Part shown: piece by piece, positions 15,301-24,413 of the stretch
Layout: the number at the start of each line of letters is the position of its first letter
Position numbering within the stretch: position 1 is the first letter of the stretch
DNA from: Acidovorax sp. CF316
Lineage (GTDB): Bacteria; Pseudomonadota; Gammaproteobacteria; Burkholderiales; Burkholderiaceae_C
Assembly (NCBI RefSeq): GCF_000276605.1
Contig: NZ_AKJX01000088.1
Span: forward strand, 1-58,128
Reading direction: 5' to 3'
DNA length: 58,128 nt
Program-made: the position numbers and the translations under genes
The notes under the pieces: model-generated
Told to the model about the DNA's origin: nothing
What the model saw: the letters and a program-made list of their open reading frames with translations, nothing else
The model's database searches: none

Positions 15301-17106
15301 TCAATGAGTTGCCGGTGGGCGACTCGTGGGGGATACAGGCTCCTGCAGCGCGTGAAAGAGCACCAATGGGATATGGGCGACCTGCTGATAGTTCACATTG
15401 ACGATGCGGCCCGCACCATTTCCGCGCAACGCCTCGGCCGCCAGCAAAACGAACGGCGCCGAGACCGCGAACGAACTGTCGATCTGCGGAACCGGCGCGC
15501 TCTGGCACCGCACGGGAGGCATCACATCGTCGCGCCCCAGGACGGCATCGTAGTCTGCCATGATGGCCTCTGTGCCAGGACGCATCTTGGCGAGCGTGAA
15601 CATCTCCTGCAGGGCATTGAAGGAGAGCGTGGTTCCCTCGTGCAACACCAGTCGGTACCGGCCACGCCAGGGGTACAAGCCCTCAGGATCGGTCCGGGAG
15701 ACGATGGTCAGCCGTGAATCCAGCCGGGCAAAGTCCTCCATGGCCCTGCGCACCGCAGGTGACTGATCGGGGTGGCCCAGCAATAGCAACTCCCAGCCCG
15801 AGTAGGTCTGGCGCACCAGCGAGAAGAAGGTGGCGGTGAGCGCAGCCACGTCGAATGGCTGCACCACGACCGAGACGAAGGGTGCAGCCACCGCCTGGGC
15901 GGGGGCCGCCTGAGCGCTCTGCGCCGCGCCTGCACCGGACAATGAGCGCCAGCCATCCCGCATGAACCGCCACATGCCTGGCGGCACCACGGCGCGCACC
16001 ATGTTCTTGGCATGGAACAGGGCATGCGCCCGCCGCCCGGCACTTAGGGGCGCCTCTTCGCCGGCATCGGCGATCAGGCGGTAGTACTGCGCCATATAGC
16101 GCGACTGGTCGTTGGCGAGCAGATGGTGCTCGCGCACCGTGGTCAACTCCGAGCGCAGGCGCTCCAGGTCCGTGCGCGCGGCGGCCAGCTTGCGGTCCAG
16201 ATCCGTGGCCACGACCGGGGACACGCCCTCCATCGCAGGGGATGCGGACGACGGCAAGGTCTTGGGCGGGTTGATCGCTCGAATCGAAACCCCTGCCGCC
16301 AATGTCCGCAGGTGGTGTTCAGGCAGCGCGCCGAGCGCCTCCATGATGGCGGCGTCCTGCGGCTGGGCGGCACCCGTGCCCGCCCTCTGCAGGGCATCGA
16401 CGACGTCGCCCAATGGGGTGGCACGCAGCAGCGCCGCCGCCCCGGCCGGCAGGCGGTCCAGGTACACGCCCATGAACCAGCTCAGCGACCACTGCGGATG
16501 CTGGTGGGGTTCCACCCCGCTCCAGCGCAGGTCGAACTCGCGGAACCACTCGCGCAGGCCGGTCTCGGTGGCGTTGTAGAAATGGTGGGGATAGCCGTGC
16601 TCGGGTTGCAGGAAGGCGGTGTCGATCTTGACCACCCCGCCCGGCTTGAGCACGCGGCGGATTTCCTCGACCGCAGCCTGCGGATACTGCAGGTGCTCGA
16701 ACACCGCCTGGCTGATCACCGCGCTGAAGCTGTTGTCGCGGAACGGCAACCGGTCCGCGGAGCCGACCACGTCGGTCATCGGGTAGCGGAAGATGTCGAT
16801 CTGCACCACGTTGTCCCAGCGCTGCAGCTTGCCACCCGCGCCCAGGTCCAGCACCCACCCGTCCTTGTGGTCCTCGATGATCCTCTGCGATTCCTGGCTG
16901 TAGGGGTGGCGCGAGACCGGATCGTCCACCGATGCCTCGCCCGTCCCCGCCTCCTCGATGGTTTCCGGCAACAGCACGGGCACCCCATTGCGCAGCGGGT
17001 AGGCCGTGCCGCACCCACCACACACCATCCGGCTCTCATGCTGGTTCAGTCGTGAGCCGCAACGCGGGCAGGCAAGCAGCGGCAACAGGGAATCAAGTCG
17101 GCTCAT
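15301..17106 (-). CDS. Trm112-methyltransferase fused to a degenerate glycosyltransferase
   Basis: 601 residues in three parts. A zinc ribbon of the Trm112 type has Cys13-X2-Cys16 and Cys29-X2-Cys32. A class I SAM methyltransferase spans about 80-270 with Val-Leu-Asp-Leu-Gly-Ala-Gly-Gly (85-92) and Phe-Glu-His-Leu-Gln. A predicted coiled coil (about 300-345) links to a C-terminal GT2-like domain (409-580) that starts Phe-Val-Ser-Val-Val-Val and has Leu-Val-Arg-Gln-Thr-Tyr-Ser-Gly-Trp-Glu-Leu. In that domain both catalytic acidic sites are lost: Leu-Gly-His-Pro-Asp-Gln and Leu-His-Glu-Gly-Thr stand where the two Asp motifs belong. It probably binds sugar or partners rather than transferring. 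A chain-capping role similar to WbdD is possible but inferred. Confidence 0.82.
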   Translation of the reverse strand: MSRLDSLLPLLACPRCGSRLNQHESRMVCGGCGTAYPLRNGVPVLLPETIEEAGTGEASVDDPVSRHPYSQESQRIIEDHKDGWVLDLGAGGKLQRWDNVVQIDIFRYPMTDVVGSADRLPFRDNSFSAVISQAVFEHLQYPQAAVEEIRRVLKPGGVVKIDTAFLQPEHGYPHHFYNATETGLREWFREFDLRWSGVEPHQHPQWSLSWFMGVYLDRLPAGAAALLRATPLGDVVDALQRAGTGAAQPQDAAIMEALGALPEHHLRTLAAGVSIRAINPPKTLPSSASPAMEGVSPVVATDLDRKLAAARTDLERLRSELTTVREHHLLANDQSRYMAQYYRLIADAGEEAPLSAGRRAHALFHAKNMVRAVVPPGMWRFMRDGWRSLSGAGAAQSAQAAPAQAVAAPFVSVVVQPFDVAALTATFFSLVRQTYSGWELLLLGHPDQSPAVRRAMEDFARLDSRLTIVSRTDPEGLYPWRGRYRLVLHEGTTLSFNALQEMFTLAKMRPGTEAIMADYDAVLGRDDVMPPVRCQSAPVPQIDSSFAVSAPFVLLAAEALRGNGAGRIVNVNYQQVAHIPLVLFHALQEPVSPTSRPPATH

Positions 17107-17163
17107 ACGATGGATTCAAGGAAGGAAACGGTCACGTGGCAAAGGGTGGCGACGAGCGCCGCG

Positions 17164-20100
17164 TCAGACGACCCGGGGGGGCCAGGCCAGCGAGAAGTCT
17201 TCGGCGTCGATGGTCAGGTTGGGGTTGTAACAGGGGTCATTGGCCAGCAGCACCGGCCAACGGGTCTGCAGGATCTTCACTTCCGAGTTGAACCGCTTTT
17301 GCTTCTCCGGCGTGTCCTCGTAGCCGCGCGAGACCGACTCGTGGTGGATCAACTCGGCATACGGCGTCCAGTGGTTGCGGTAACCTGCTTCACGCACACG
17401 CAGGCAGAAGTCCACGTCGTTGAAGGCCACGGCCAGGGTTTCATCCAGGCCGCTCACCTCTTCATAGATCGACTTGCGCAGCAGCAGGCAGGCCGCCGTC
17501 ACGGCCACGAAGTCCTGCGCCAGCACGGCGCGACCCATGTAGCCGTGCTGGCCGCGCGCCAGCAGCTTGTGCGCATGCCCCGCCACGCCGCAGACCAGCA
17601 CCACGCCCGCGTGCTGGATGCGGCCATCGGGGTACCACAGCCGGGCGCCCACGCAGCCCACGCCGGGCTCCAGGGCCGGGCCGACCATCTCGTCGAGCCA
17701 ATCGGGGTGGGTGGCCTCGATGTCGTTGTTCATGAGCAGCACGAACTCGCCGCGCGTGGCCTCGTGTACCGCCCGGTTGTTGATGGCCGAGAAGTTGAAC
17801 GGGCCGTCGTCGCGCAGCACCCGGATCTGTCCCGACGCCGTGCGCTCGGCCAGCAGCTGCAACGAAGCGGCTTCGTCGCTGCCGTTGTCCATCACGATGA
17901 TTTCGTAATTGGGATAGCGGGTCTGCACCAGGCTGTCCAGGCACTGGCGCAGGATCTTCTCGCCATTGCGGGTCGGGATGACGATGCTCACCAGCGGCGG
18001 GTTGGCCGGAATGCCCCAGCGCACGCGGTACATGCCCGAGGCCTCGGTCGCCTCCAGCACCTCGCCCTGCAGGCCGCGGCGCTGCAGGTGCTCCTGCAGG
18101 GCGCGCCGGCCGGCCTCGAAGGCATAGCTCTTGTTGCCGTGGCCCGAGGCCGTGCTGCCGGTTGCCGTGCGCCAGTGGTAGAGGATCTGCGGCACATGGA
18201 GCACGGCGGTCGCGTCCACGCTGTCGATGGCGCGCAGTGCGAGGTCGTAGTCCTGCGCCCCTTCGAAGCCCACGCGTGGGCCGCCGAGTTCGCGCATGAA
18301 ATGCGCGTCGTAGACCGCGAAGTGGCACATGTAGTTGTGCGAGCGCAGCAGGCCCAGGTTGAAATCGGGCTTGAAGTAGGGATCGAAGCGCCGACCTGTC
18401 TGGTCGATCTTGTCCTCGTCGGAGTACAGCACCTTGCCCTGCGGGTTGCGCGCAAAGGCCTGCATGGCGCGCAGCAGCGCATGCGGCGTGAGCTCGTCGT
18501 CGTGGTCGAGCAGGGCGATGTACTGGCCCTTGGCCAGGGCTATGGCCGTGTTCGTCGCCGCCGAAATGTGCCGGTTCTTTTCGTGGAAGGCCAGGCGGAT
18601 ACGGGGCTCCTCGGCGGCTGCCGCCTCCAGCAGCGCGCGCGTGCCAGCCTTGGTCGATGCATCGTCGCAGATGCACAGCTCCCAGTGCGGGTAGACCTGG
18701 TTCTTCACCGAGGCAATAGCGCGGCCCACGTCCTGCGGATCGGGGTTGTAGACCGGCATGATGATGGAGACCAGGGCCTTGCGCGGCAACTCGGCCGCCT
18801 CGGCCACCAGGCGCGAGAGCTTGACCGGGTCCATTGTGTCGTATTTCGCCACCCAGTCGGTATAACTGCGTGGTGCGGCACCGGGCACGGCGTCCGGCAC
18901 GGACGCTCCGGTATCCAGCGCTTCCGCCCCATGGCCAGAGCCATGCAGCATGCGCCGCAGGCGCTGGCGCACGCCCTGCACACCCTGGGTGCGCAGGACC
19001 GACACCGTGCGCTTGACCAGGTGAGGCAGGCCCACACCCCGGCTGCGGGCCACCGAATAGGCCGCCACGACGCTCCGGGCGTAGCGCGGCAGCCGGACCA
19101 CCAGGCGCAGCGGGCGGGTGATCTTCCATGAGCGCGAGCCCGTCACCAGGCGCAACTGGTGCTGCGTGCCGTCCAGCATGGTCTGCAGGTTGTGCGCATG
19201 GTTGCGTGCCAGGGCGATCTCCGCCCCCAGGGCGGCGGCAGAAGCCTCCAGGGAGCCGATGTGCACCTGGGCATCGGTGTACAGGCTCAGCACGTTCGCG
19301 CCATGCTGGTGGGCCAGGTCCCGCTCGCGCACCACGGCATGGAGTTCCACGATGGTGGCATCGCGCTCCTGCTGCACCACGTCGCGCGCGGCGCAGGCCA
19401 GGTCATGCGCCTCGCCCAGGTGGTGCGCATCCTGGCGGGCCTTGTCCGCTGCCTGCATGGCGTCCATGGCGCGCTGCTGCTGGTCCATCAGGTCCTGCGT
19501 CAGCCGTTTCACGTCCTTGCCGCGCTCGGCCAGTTGCGACAGCACGCTGCGCCGCGACAGTGAGCGCGTGACCAGCTCCTCGAAGGTCTGCTTCGACTGC
19601 AGCACCTGCCACTTGGCATAGAGCTGCGCGGTGGCATCGGCTGCGCGCTGGCGATCGGCCTGCACGCCCTCGCCTGCCCCGGCATGGATGCGGTAGGCCG
19701 CCGAGACGCCGGGCACAAATTCGAACGGCGTGCGGCCTTCCACCTGCAGCCAGAAGTCCCAGTCCTCGTACAGATCGAAGCGCTCGTCGAAGGCGGCGCC
19801 GCCGGCCTGCACCAGGCTGCGATGGAACAGCACCGAGTGGATGGGCATGAAGTTGCCGTAGCGCAACTCGCCCGAGGCGTAGGGGAACTGGAAGATCTCG
19901 CCCACCGGCTCGCTCTTCGCATCGACGCACTCCACCGCCGTGTGCACCGCCTTGACCGTGGTGCTCTGGCGTACGGCCAGCACCAGCTTGGCGATGTGGT
20001 CCGGGTAGAACCAGTCGTCGTCGTCCAGGAAGATGAGGTATTCGCCCGTGGCCGCCGCCATGCCGGCATTGGCCGCCAGCGCGCGGTTGAGCTTCTTGCC

Positions 20101-21048
20101 CTGCGACACCAGGCTCACGGGCACCGGTCCCCCGGCCCACTGCGTGCCGGGCAGGCCATCGCCGGCGGCATCCACCAGCACGATGTCCAGGTGCGGGTAG
20201 GTCTGCAGCGCCACGGAACCAAGCGCCTTGGCCAGCGTGGGCCGGCCCATGGTGCGCACGATGACCGATACCAGCGGCATGTCCTGCGGGAGCACGGCCA
20301 CGCCGCGGCCCAGCAGGCGCTGCTTCTCGCCTTCGATCAGCAGCGGCCCCCCCGCGCGCAGATCGGCCGAGGTGTAGCTCTCGAAGGCCTCGGCATATTC
20401 CGCGGCCGGGAACAGCGTGAGCGCGCGGAAGCGGTTGAGCGCGGAGATGAAGCTCGCATAGGGCAGCTTCTTCTCCTGGCTGGCAAAGACCTGCATGGCC
20501 TGCTGCTTGAGCGACCACGCGGGCGTGATGTCCAGCAGCCGGTTGGGCCGCAGGGGGGCACTTACTTCATACAGGTGCAGGCTCACGCCTTCCAGGCGGC
20601 GTACCGCCTCCAGGGCGCACAGGGCGGTTGCACGGTGGTCGGGGTGCAGCTCCCAAGGGGAAGGAGCGTACACCGCGTCGGCACCGGTTTCGGCGATCGC
20701 CTGGGTGATGCGGCCCACCAGGGCTTCGCCGTAGCTGATCTCGCGGTCCGGCAGGCCCCAGCACTGGGGCGGCGGCAGGCCCAGCACGCGGGCCGCCTCA
20801 GCGCTTTCGGACAGGCGGGTTTCGGCATAGCCTTGCCCGGCCTCGCCCTGCTCTCCGTGGCTGCCCGCCGTCAACAGGACCACCTGGACGGAGTGCCCGG
20901 CCTGCAAGTGCCCGGCGATCGCACCGGCGCATCCGAACACCTCGTCGTCTGGGTGGGGCGCCAGTACGAGCACGCCACCTGGGGCAGGAGGCACAGGGGA
21001 GGCGTGGTAAGGAATGATCTCAGCCTCGCTAGGGTGCATGTTGTGCAT
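17164..21048 (-). CDS. Four-domain protein: PIG-L deacetylase plus three family 2 glycosyltransferases
   Basis: 1294 residues. Domain 1 (25-180) is a PIG-L/LmbE deacetylase with His-Pro-Asp-Asp-Glu (32-36) and His-Pro-Asp-His (135-138), the zinc site. Domain 2 (258-455) is GT2 with Leu-Asp-Asp-Asp-Asp (341-345). A coiled coil runs about 505-635 and ends in Gly-Ser-Arg-Ser-Trp-Lys-Ile-Thr (637-644), a motif seen before glycosyltransferase modules in large O-antigen enzymes. Domain 3 (759-960) is GT2 with Leu-Asp-His-Asp-Asp-Glu (847-852). Domain 4 (1019-1245) is GT2 with Met-Asn-Asn-Asp-Ile-Glu (1106-1111). All acidic motifs look intact. Such a protein could deacetylate an N-acetyl sugar and add three residues of one repeat. 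A second Met lies three codons inside the start, and I see no strong ribosome binding site for either. Confidence 0.9.
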   Translation of the reverse strand: MHNMHPSEAEIIPYHASPVPPAPGGVLVLAPHPDDEVFGCAGAIAGHLQAGHSVQVVLLTAGSHGEQGEAGQGYAETRLSESAEAARVLGLPPPQCWGLPDREISYGEALVGRITQAIAETGADAVYAPSPWELHPDHRATALCALEAVRRLEGVSLHLYEVSAPLRPNRLLDITPAWSLKQQAMQVFASQEKKLPYASFISALNRFRALTLFPAAEYAEAFESYTSADLRAGGPLLIEGEKQRLLGRGVAVLPQDMPLVSVIVRTMGRPTLAKALGSVALQTYPHLDIVLVDAAGDGLPGTQWAGGPVPVSLVSQGKKLNRALAANAGMAAATGEYLIFLDDDDWFYPDHIAKLVLAVRQSTTVKAVHTAVECVDAKSEPVGEIFQFPYASGELRYGNFMPIHSVLFHRSLVQAGGAAFDERFDLYEDWDFWLQVEGRTPFEFVPGVSAAYRIHAGAGEGVQADRQRAADATAQLYAKWQVLQSKQTFEELVTRSLSRRSVLSQLAERGKDVKRLTQDLMDQQQRAMDAMQAADKARQDAHHLGEAHDLACAARDVVQQERDATIVELHAVVRERDLAHQHGANVLSLYTDAQVHIGSLEASAAALGAEIALARNHAHNLQTMLDGTQHQLRLVTGSRSWKITRPLRLVVRLPRYARSVVAAYSVARSRGVGLPHLVKRTVSVLRTQGVQGVRQRLRRMLHGSGHGAEALDTGASVPDAVPGAAPRSYTDWVAKYDTMDPVKLSRLVAEAAELPRKALVSIIMPVYNPDPQDVGRAIASVKNQVYPHWELCICDDASTKAGTRALLEAAAAEEPRIRLAFHEKNRHISAATNTAIALAKGQYIALLDHDDELTPHALLRAMQAFARNPQGKVLYSDEDKIDQTGRRFDPYFKPDFNLGLLRSHNYMCHFAVYDAHFMRELGGPRVGFEGAQDYDLALRAIDSVDATAVLHVPQILYHWRTATGSTASGHGNKSYAFEAGRRALQEHLQRRGLQGEVLEATEASGMYRVRWGIPANPPLVSIVIPTRNGEKILRQCLDSLVQTRYPNYEIIVMDNGSDEAASLQLLAERTASGQIRVLRDDGPFNFSAINNRAVHEATRGEFVLLMNNDIEATHPDWLDEMVGPALEPGVGCVGARLWYPDGRIQHAGVVLVCGVAGHAHKLLARGQHGYMGRAVLAQDFVAVTAACLLLRKSIYEEVSGLDETLAVAFNDVDFCLRVREAGYRNHWTPYAELIHHESVSRGYEDTPEKQKRFNSEVKILQTRWPVLLANDPCYNPNLTIDAEDFSLAWPPRVV

Positions 21049-21380
21049 TCAGATCAGGAAAAGGAAACGTGGGGACGGTCTGGAGCGCGTGGAAACCGGG
21101 TGCATCCGCAAAAAAGGCGCACACACGGCAATGCGCAGCCTTCGTTGCCGAAGGGCCGCGGCGGTTGCCAGGGCTGAGACCAGGTCTGTGGGATTTTTTG
21201 CCAGCCGACCGCCTGGGCGGGCTGCTGGGCAGGTCTGCAATTCTATATTCTGTCGTATGCAGCTCTGATCGTGCGCAAATCCGTCCCGATGCAACGGATT
21301 GTTGCCCTGCCAATCGATTACAACGGCTGTTTTTTGCGCAGCAGCGTGCTCGCGGCGACACCGCGCCTGCCTTCAGGGCG
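21049..21380. other. 332-base intergenic region
   Basis: Lies between the 1294-residue gene and the next minus-strand gene upstream of it. It holds an inverted repeat AATCCGT/ACGGATT (21278-21284, 21294-21300) and an AT-rich patch at about 21240-21252 that could be a minus-strand -10 region. No supported gene and no clear terminator are seen. Confidence 0.35.
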
Positions 21381-22286
21381 TCACACGCGGGAGCGATCCT
21401 GGGCATCGGGCCGGCCCACCAGGCCCTGCCAGCCGCCGCGCGCCACCGCTCCCCAGCGCGCCAGCCGCTGGTCGGGCAACAGCGCCTGGAGGACCACCTT
21501 GCGCAGCAGCGGCGCGACCAGGTGCCTGCGCCAGCCTGCCGGAACCTCGCGCGAACGCAGCAGCCACAAGGCATTGCGCACCTGGAAGTACACACGCGCC
21601 GGCGCATGCGCGAGCACCCTGCGCCCCAGCACCCGCACGCCCGCCCGCCCGATGGTGTGTACCATCGCCACATCGCCGGTCTGCACCACTGCCAGGCCGC
21701 GGTGCCGCGCGCGCCAGCACCACTCGGTGTCAACCAGGTCGATGAACCAGTCGGCGCGAAACGGCCCCACGGCAGCCAGGGCCGGCGCCGCGACCAGGCA
21801 GCCGGAAGTGATCACATGGTCCACCGCCGCGGCCGGGCCAGGCACCAGGGCACTGGACGCCACCAGCCCCCCCCGCCCATCCACCCGGGTCACCGGCAGG
21901 GGCGCGCCCGTGGCTTCATCCACCACGGCCGCGCCCAGCGCCGCCCAGGTCGCATCGGCCTCGCGCGCCCAGATGCCCAGCAGTTGCGGCACATAGCCAG
22001 GAGGTGGCAGGGAGTCCTGGTCGAAGCTCAGCAGAAAGTCGTAGCCCTCCGCCAGCACACGTCCGCGTGCGATCTCCAGCGCAGCGCCCATGCCCAGGTT
22101 GCGGGACGCGCGGTACCACTGCACGCCTTGCATCTGGTTCCAGGGGGCGGCCTGCGGGTCGATGGTCTGGCCGTTGTCGATGACGAGCAGGCCCGCCACG
22201 TCCGGCAGCAGGCGCTCGATCAGGGCCGCCAGCCGGTCCGCCTGCGGCAGGTAGGCGACCACGCAAGCCAGCACACGCGGGCTCAT
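21381..22286 (-). CDS. Probable rhamnosyltransferase (family 2)
   Basis: 301 residues from the ATG at 22286, which overlaps the previous stop as ATGA. The frame is open further upstream but that part is a shadow of the GT4 gene. Motifs Val-Ile-Asp-Asn-Gly (35-39), Asn-Leu-Gly-Met-Gly-Ala-Ala (63-69) and Ser-Phe-Asp-Gln-Asp-Ser (87-92) are the signature of dTDP-L-rhamnose-using transferases. Asp-Thr-Glu-Trp-Cys-Trp-Arg follows in the acceptor region. With rfbBDAC in the same run of genes the donor is very probably dTDP-L-rhamnose. It acts at the inner face of the cytoplasmic membrane. Confidence 0.85.
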   Translation of the reverse strand: MSPRVLACVVAYLPQADRLAALIERLLPDVAGLLVIDNGQTIDPQAAPWNQMQGVQWYRASRNLGMGAALEIARGRVLAEGYDFLLSFDQDSLPPPGYVPQLLGIWAREADATWAALGAAVVDEATGAPLPVTRVDGRGGLVASSALVPGPAAAVDHVITSGCLVAAPALAAVGPFRADWFIDLVDTEWCWRARHRGLAVVQTGDVAMVHTIGRAGVRVLGRRVLAHAPARVYFQVRNALWLLRSREVPAGWRRHLVAPLLRKVVLQALLPDQRLARWGAVARGGWQGLVGRPDAQDRSRV

Positions 22287-23419
22287 GGCGTGCCGCCCCC
22301 GCTGCGGACGGTGTCTGCGCGGCACAGCGCCTCGTAGGCGTCGGCGATCGCCTCCCAGCGGTAGCGCGCCGACTGCACCAGTTGCGGCCCCGGCACCCAG
22401 GCCGGCAGCGCCGGGTGCTGCAGCTGCGCCATGAGCGACGGCACGTCGGCAAAGTAACCGCACCCGCCCGCCAGCGTATGGCGGTTGAAGCTGCAGTCGA
22501 AGGCGAGCAGCGGCCGGCCATAGGGCAGCATTTCCACCAGGGAAGGGTTGGTGCCCCCCACGCTGTGGCCGTGCAGGTAGATGTGGCAGCAGGCGCGCAG
22601 GGCGGCCAGCGCCCGAGGGTCGAACAGCGAGTCGATGAACTGGATGCGCGGCTCGCCCTGGTAGCGGGCCTGCAGCTCGCGTCCGAGCGGTGTACCGCCG
22701 AAGTTGCCCACCACCACATACTGGGGCTGGGGCGAGGCCAGAAAGGCCTGCAGCATCTCGGCAATCTGGTTCTCGGGCTCGATGCGGGCCACGGTCAGCA
22801 GGTAGCCGCCCGGTGCCAGGCCGAAGCGCTCGCGCACCAGGGCCTGGGCCTCGGCTGCGGGCAACTGCTGCACATGGTCGCAGCCATAGGCGATCACGGT
22901 GCTGGCGCGGCCGTACCGGGCCTGCACCATCTCGGCGATGGCCTGGTTGTCGCTCACCACCACGTGGGCATGGCGCACGGCCAGGGCTTCGCTGCGCGCC
23001 AGGAACCAGCGCTTGAACCCGGTCCACTTGTCGCGCCGGGTCTCCAGCCCGTCCACATTCACGATGATGCGGCGCCGGCCGGCCAGGCGCCGCAGCCAGG
23101 GCATGAAAATGCCGCCCGAGACACCCATCACCAGCATGGCATCCGACTGGCGCCAGCAGAGCAGGAAGTTGAGCAGGTCGTACGGCACGGACCACAGGCC
23201 GTTGGCACGCAGCGGCAGGTAGCGGTGCACCAGACCCGCCTGGAGAACCGCCCGCTCTGTGCGCCCGACCGAGGAGCCGAACACCTGCACGGCATGGCCA
23301 CGCCGGGCCAGCCGTGGCGCCAGTTGCTCCACGCAGGTCTCGAAGCCGCCGTAGCGGGCCGGCATGCCATCGGTGCCGATGACGGCGATGCGCAGTGGCT
23401 TCTCGGCCGCACCCGTCAT
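22283..23419 (-). CDS. Family 4 glycosyltransferase with DUF1972 N-terminus
   Basis: 378 residues from the ATG at 23419 (ATGA overlap with the upstream gene). The opening Ile-Gly-Thr-Asp-Gly-Met-Pro-Ala-Arg-Tyr-Gly-Gly-Phe-Glu-Thr (14-28) is the DUF1972 signature, found in RgpA-type rhamnosyltransferases and similar enzymes. The C-terminal GT4 half has Leu-Thr-Val-Ala-Arg-Ile-Glu-Pro-Glu-Asn and Gly-Thr-Asn-Pro-Ser-Leu-Val-Glu-Met-Leu-Pro-Tyr-Gly, the donor-binding part. The fold is GT-B and needs no metal Asp motif. It probably adds the first or branching rhamnose or a related deoxyhexose. The exact linkage cannot be read. Confidence 0.87.
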   Translation of the reverse strand: MTGAAEKPLRIAVIGTDGMPARYGGFETCVEQLAPRLARRGHAVQVFGSSVGRTERAVLQAGLVHRYLPLRANGLWSVPYDLLNFLLCWRQSDAMLVMGVSGGIFMPWLRRLAGRRRIIVNVDGLETRRDKWTGFKRWFLARSEALAVRHAHVVVSDNQAIAEMVQARYGRASTVIAYGCDHVQQLPAAEAQALVRERFGLAPGGYLLTVARIEPENQIAEMLQAFLASPQPQYVVVGNFGGTPLGRELQARYQGEPRIQFIDSLFDPRALAALRACCHIYLHGHSVGGTNPSLVEMLPYGRPLLAFDCSFNRHTLAGGCGYFADVPSLMAQLQHPALPAWVPGPQLVQSARYRWEAIADAYEALCRADTVRSGGGTP

Positions 23420-24381
23420 GGCCTGGCACTCCCATGGGCAGGGCGCAGCAATTGCAGCAACAGGAAGATGCCCAGGGCCCGCCGCCGCAGCGTGGGTGCC
23501 GACACCAGGGCATGGAAGGCCAGGTGCAGGGCCGTGCGCAGGCGGCTGTGGCCGGCCCAGGGCCGAGACATCCACACCGGCCCCGCTGCTGCGCTGGCAG
23601 CGGGCACCAGCCCTGACGAGGGGGCACGCGCCCAGGCCATGGCCTGCACCAGCACGCGTTCGGCCAGCTGCATGCCGCGCTGCAGCTGTTCACCCAGCCG
23701 GCGCTCGCGCGATGCCCCCAGAAGGTTGGCACCGTGCTGCCGGTACAGCGACAGGGCTTGCGGCACATAGACCAGGCACTGCATGCGCTGGGCCACCAGG
23801 GCCACGGCCCAGTCGTGCATCACATAGGCATCCTGCCCGGGCAACCGGGCCATCAGCGCCAGAAAGTCCCCGGAGAGCAGCAGCGTGTGCCCGACCACCG
23901 GGTTGGTCAGCAGCAACCGTCGGGGATCGAGGTCGCGCGGCACCGCGTACGGGTTGCCGGTGTAGAAGCTGGGCTGCAGAGGGGCGAGCGCCTCGTCCAC
24001 CACCTGCACGTCATGGAACAGCGCCCAGGGACGTGGCCTGTGGGCCGCTGCCTCCAGCATGGCAGCCACCTTGCCGGGCAGCCAGACGTCGTCCTGGTCG
24101 GCCAGGAAGATACTGTCTGCCGCATCGACGCGGGATGCCAGGTAGCCGATGGCACGCAAGAAGGACATCGCCGGCCCGGGAGCGTCGCCGAGCCAGTGCA
24201 GCTCGAGGGGGGCGCCCGGCTGGGACGCCAGCTGGCTCAGCACGGCCCGCGTGCCATCGTCCGACGCATGGTCGAAGACGTGGATCACGTCCACGGCGCG
24301 GGACTGGGCGCGGATCGAGGCAATCTGCTGCGCAATGAAGCGTGCCCCGTTGTGGCTGCACAGGAGCACATGCAGGGTCAT
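23416..24381 (-). CDS. Family 2 glycosyltransferase
   Basis: 321 residues from the ATG at 24381. Leu-Leu-Cys-Ser-His-Asn-Gly-Ala-Arg-Phe (6-15), Asp-His-Ala-Ser-Asp-Asp-Gly-Thr (37-44) and Leu-Ala-Asp-Gln-Asp-Asp-Val-Trp (93-100) define an active GT2 enzyme of the kind common in rhamnose- and galactose-containing antigens. Gln-Asp-Ala-Tyr-Val-Met-His-Asp-Trp is the acceptor motif. The C-terminal 90 residues are helical and end in a hydrophobic Leu-rich segment that could touch the membrane. It sits 32 bases from rfbC and overlaps the next gene by ATGA, so the three transferases and the rhamnose genes probably form one operon. Confidence 0.87.
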   Translation of the reverse strand: MTLHVLLCSHNGARFIAQQIASIRAQSRAVDVIHVFDHASDDGTRAVLSQLASQPGAPLELHWLGDAPGPAMSFLRAIGYLASRVDAADSIFLADQDDVWLPGKVAAMLEAAAHRPRPWALFHDVQVVDEALAPLQPSFYTGNPYAVPRDLDPRRLLLTNPVVGHTLLLSGDFLALMARLPGQDAYVMHDWAVALVAQRMQCLVYVPQALSLYRQHGANLLGASRERRLGEQLQRGMQLAERVLVQAMAWARAPSSGLVPAASAAAGPVWMSRPWAGHSRLRTALHLAFHALVSAPTLRRRALGIFLLLQLLRPAHGSARP

Positions 24382-24413
24382 GCCGGACTTTTCAGGTGCG
24401 CCAGAGGCCGCCG

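Noticed and set aside
17110..19131. Plus-strand open frame of 673 codons
   Set aside because: Antisense to the 1294-residue enzyme, whose catalytic motifs are intact. The mirror frame has shadow composition.
22287..23768. Long upstream extension of the rhamnosyltransferase frame
   Set aside because: It is the shadow of the family 4 and family 2 glycosyltransferase genes. The ATG at 22286 overlaps the preceding stop as in other pairs here.
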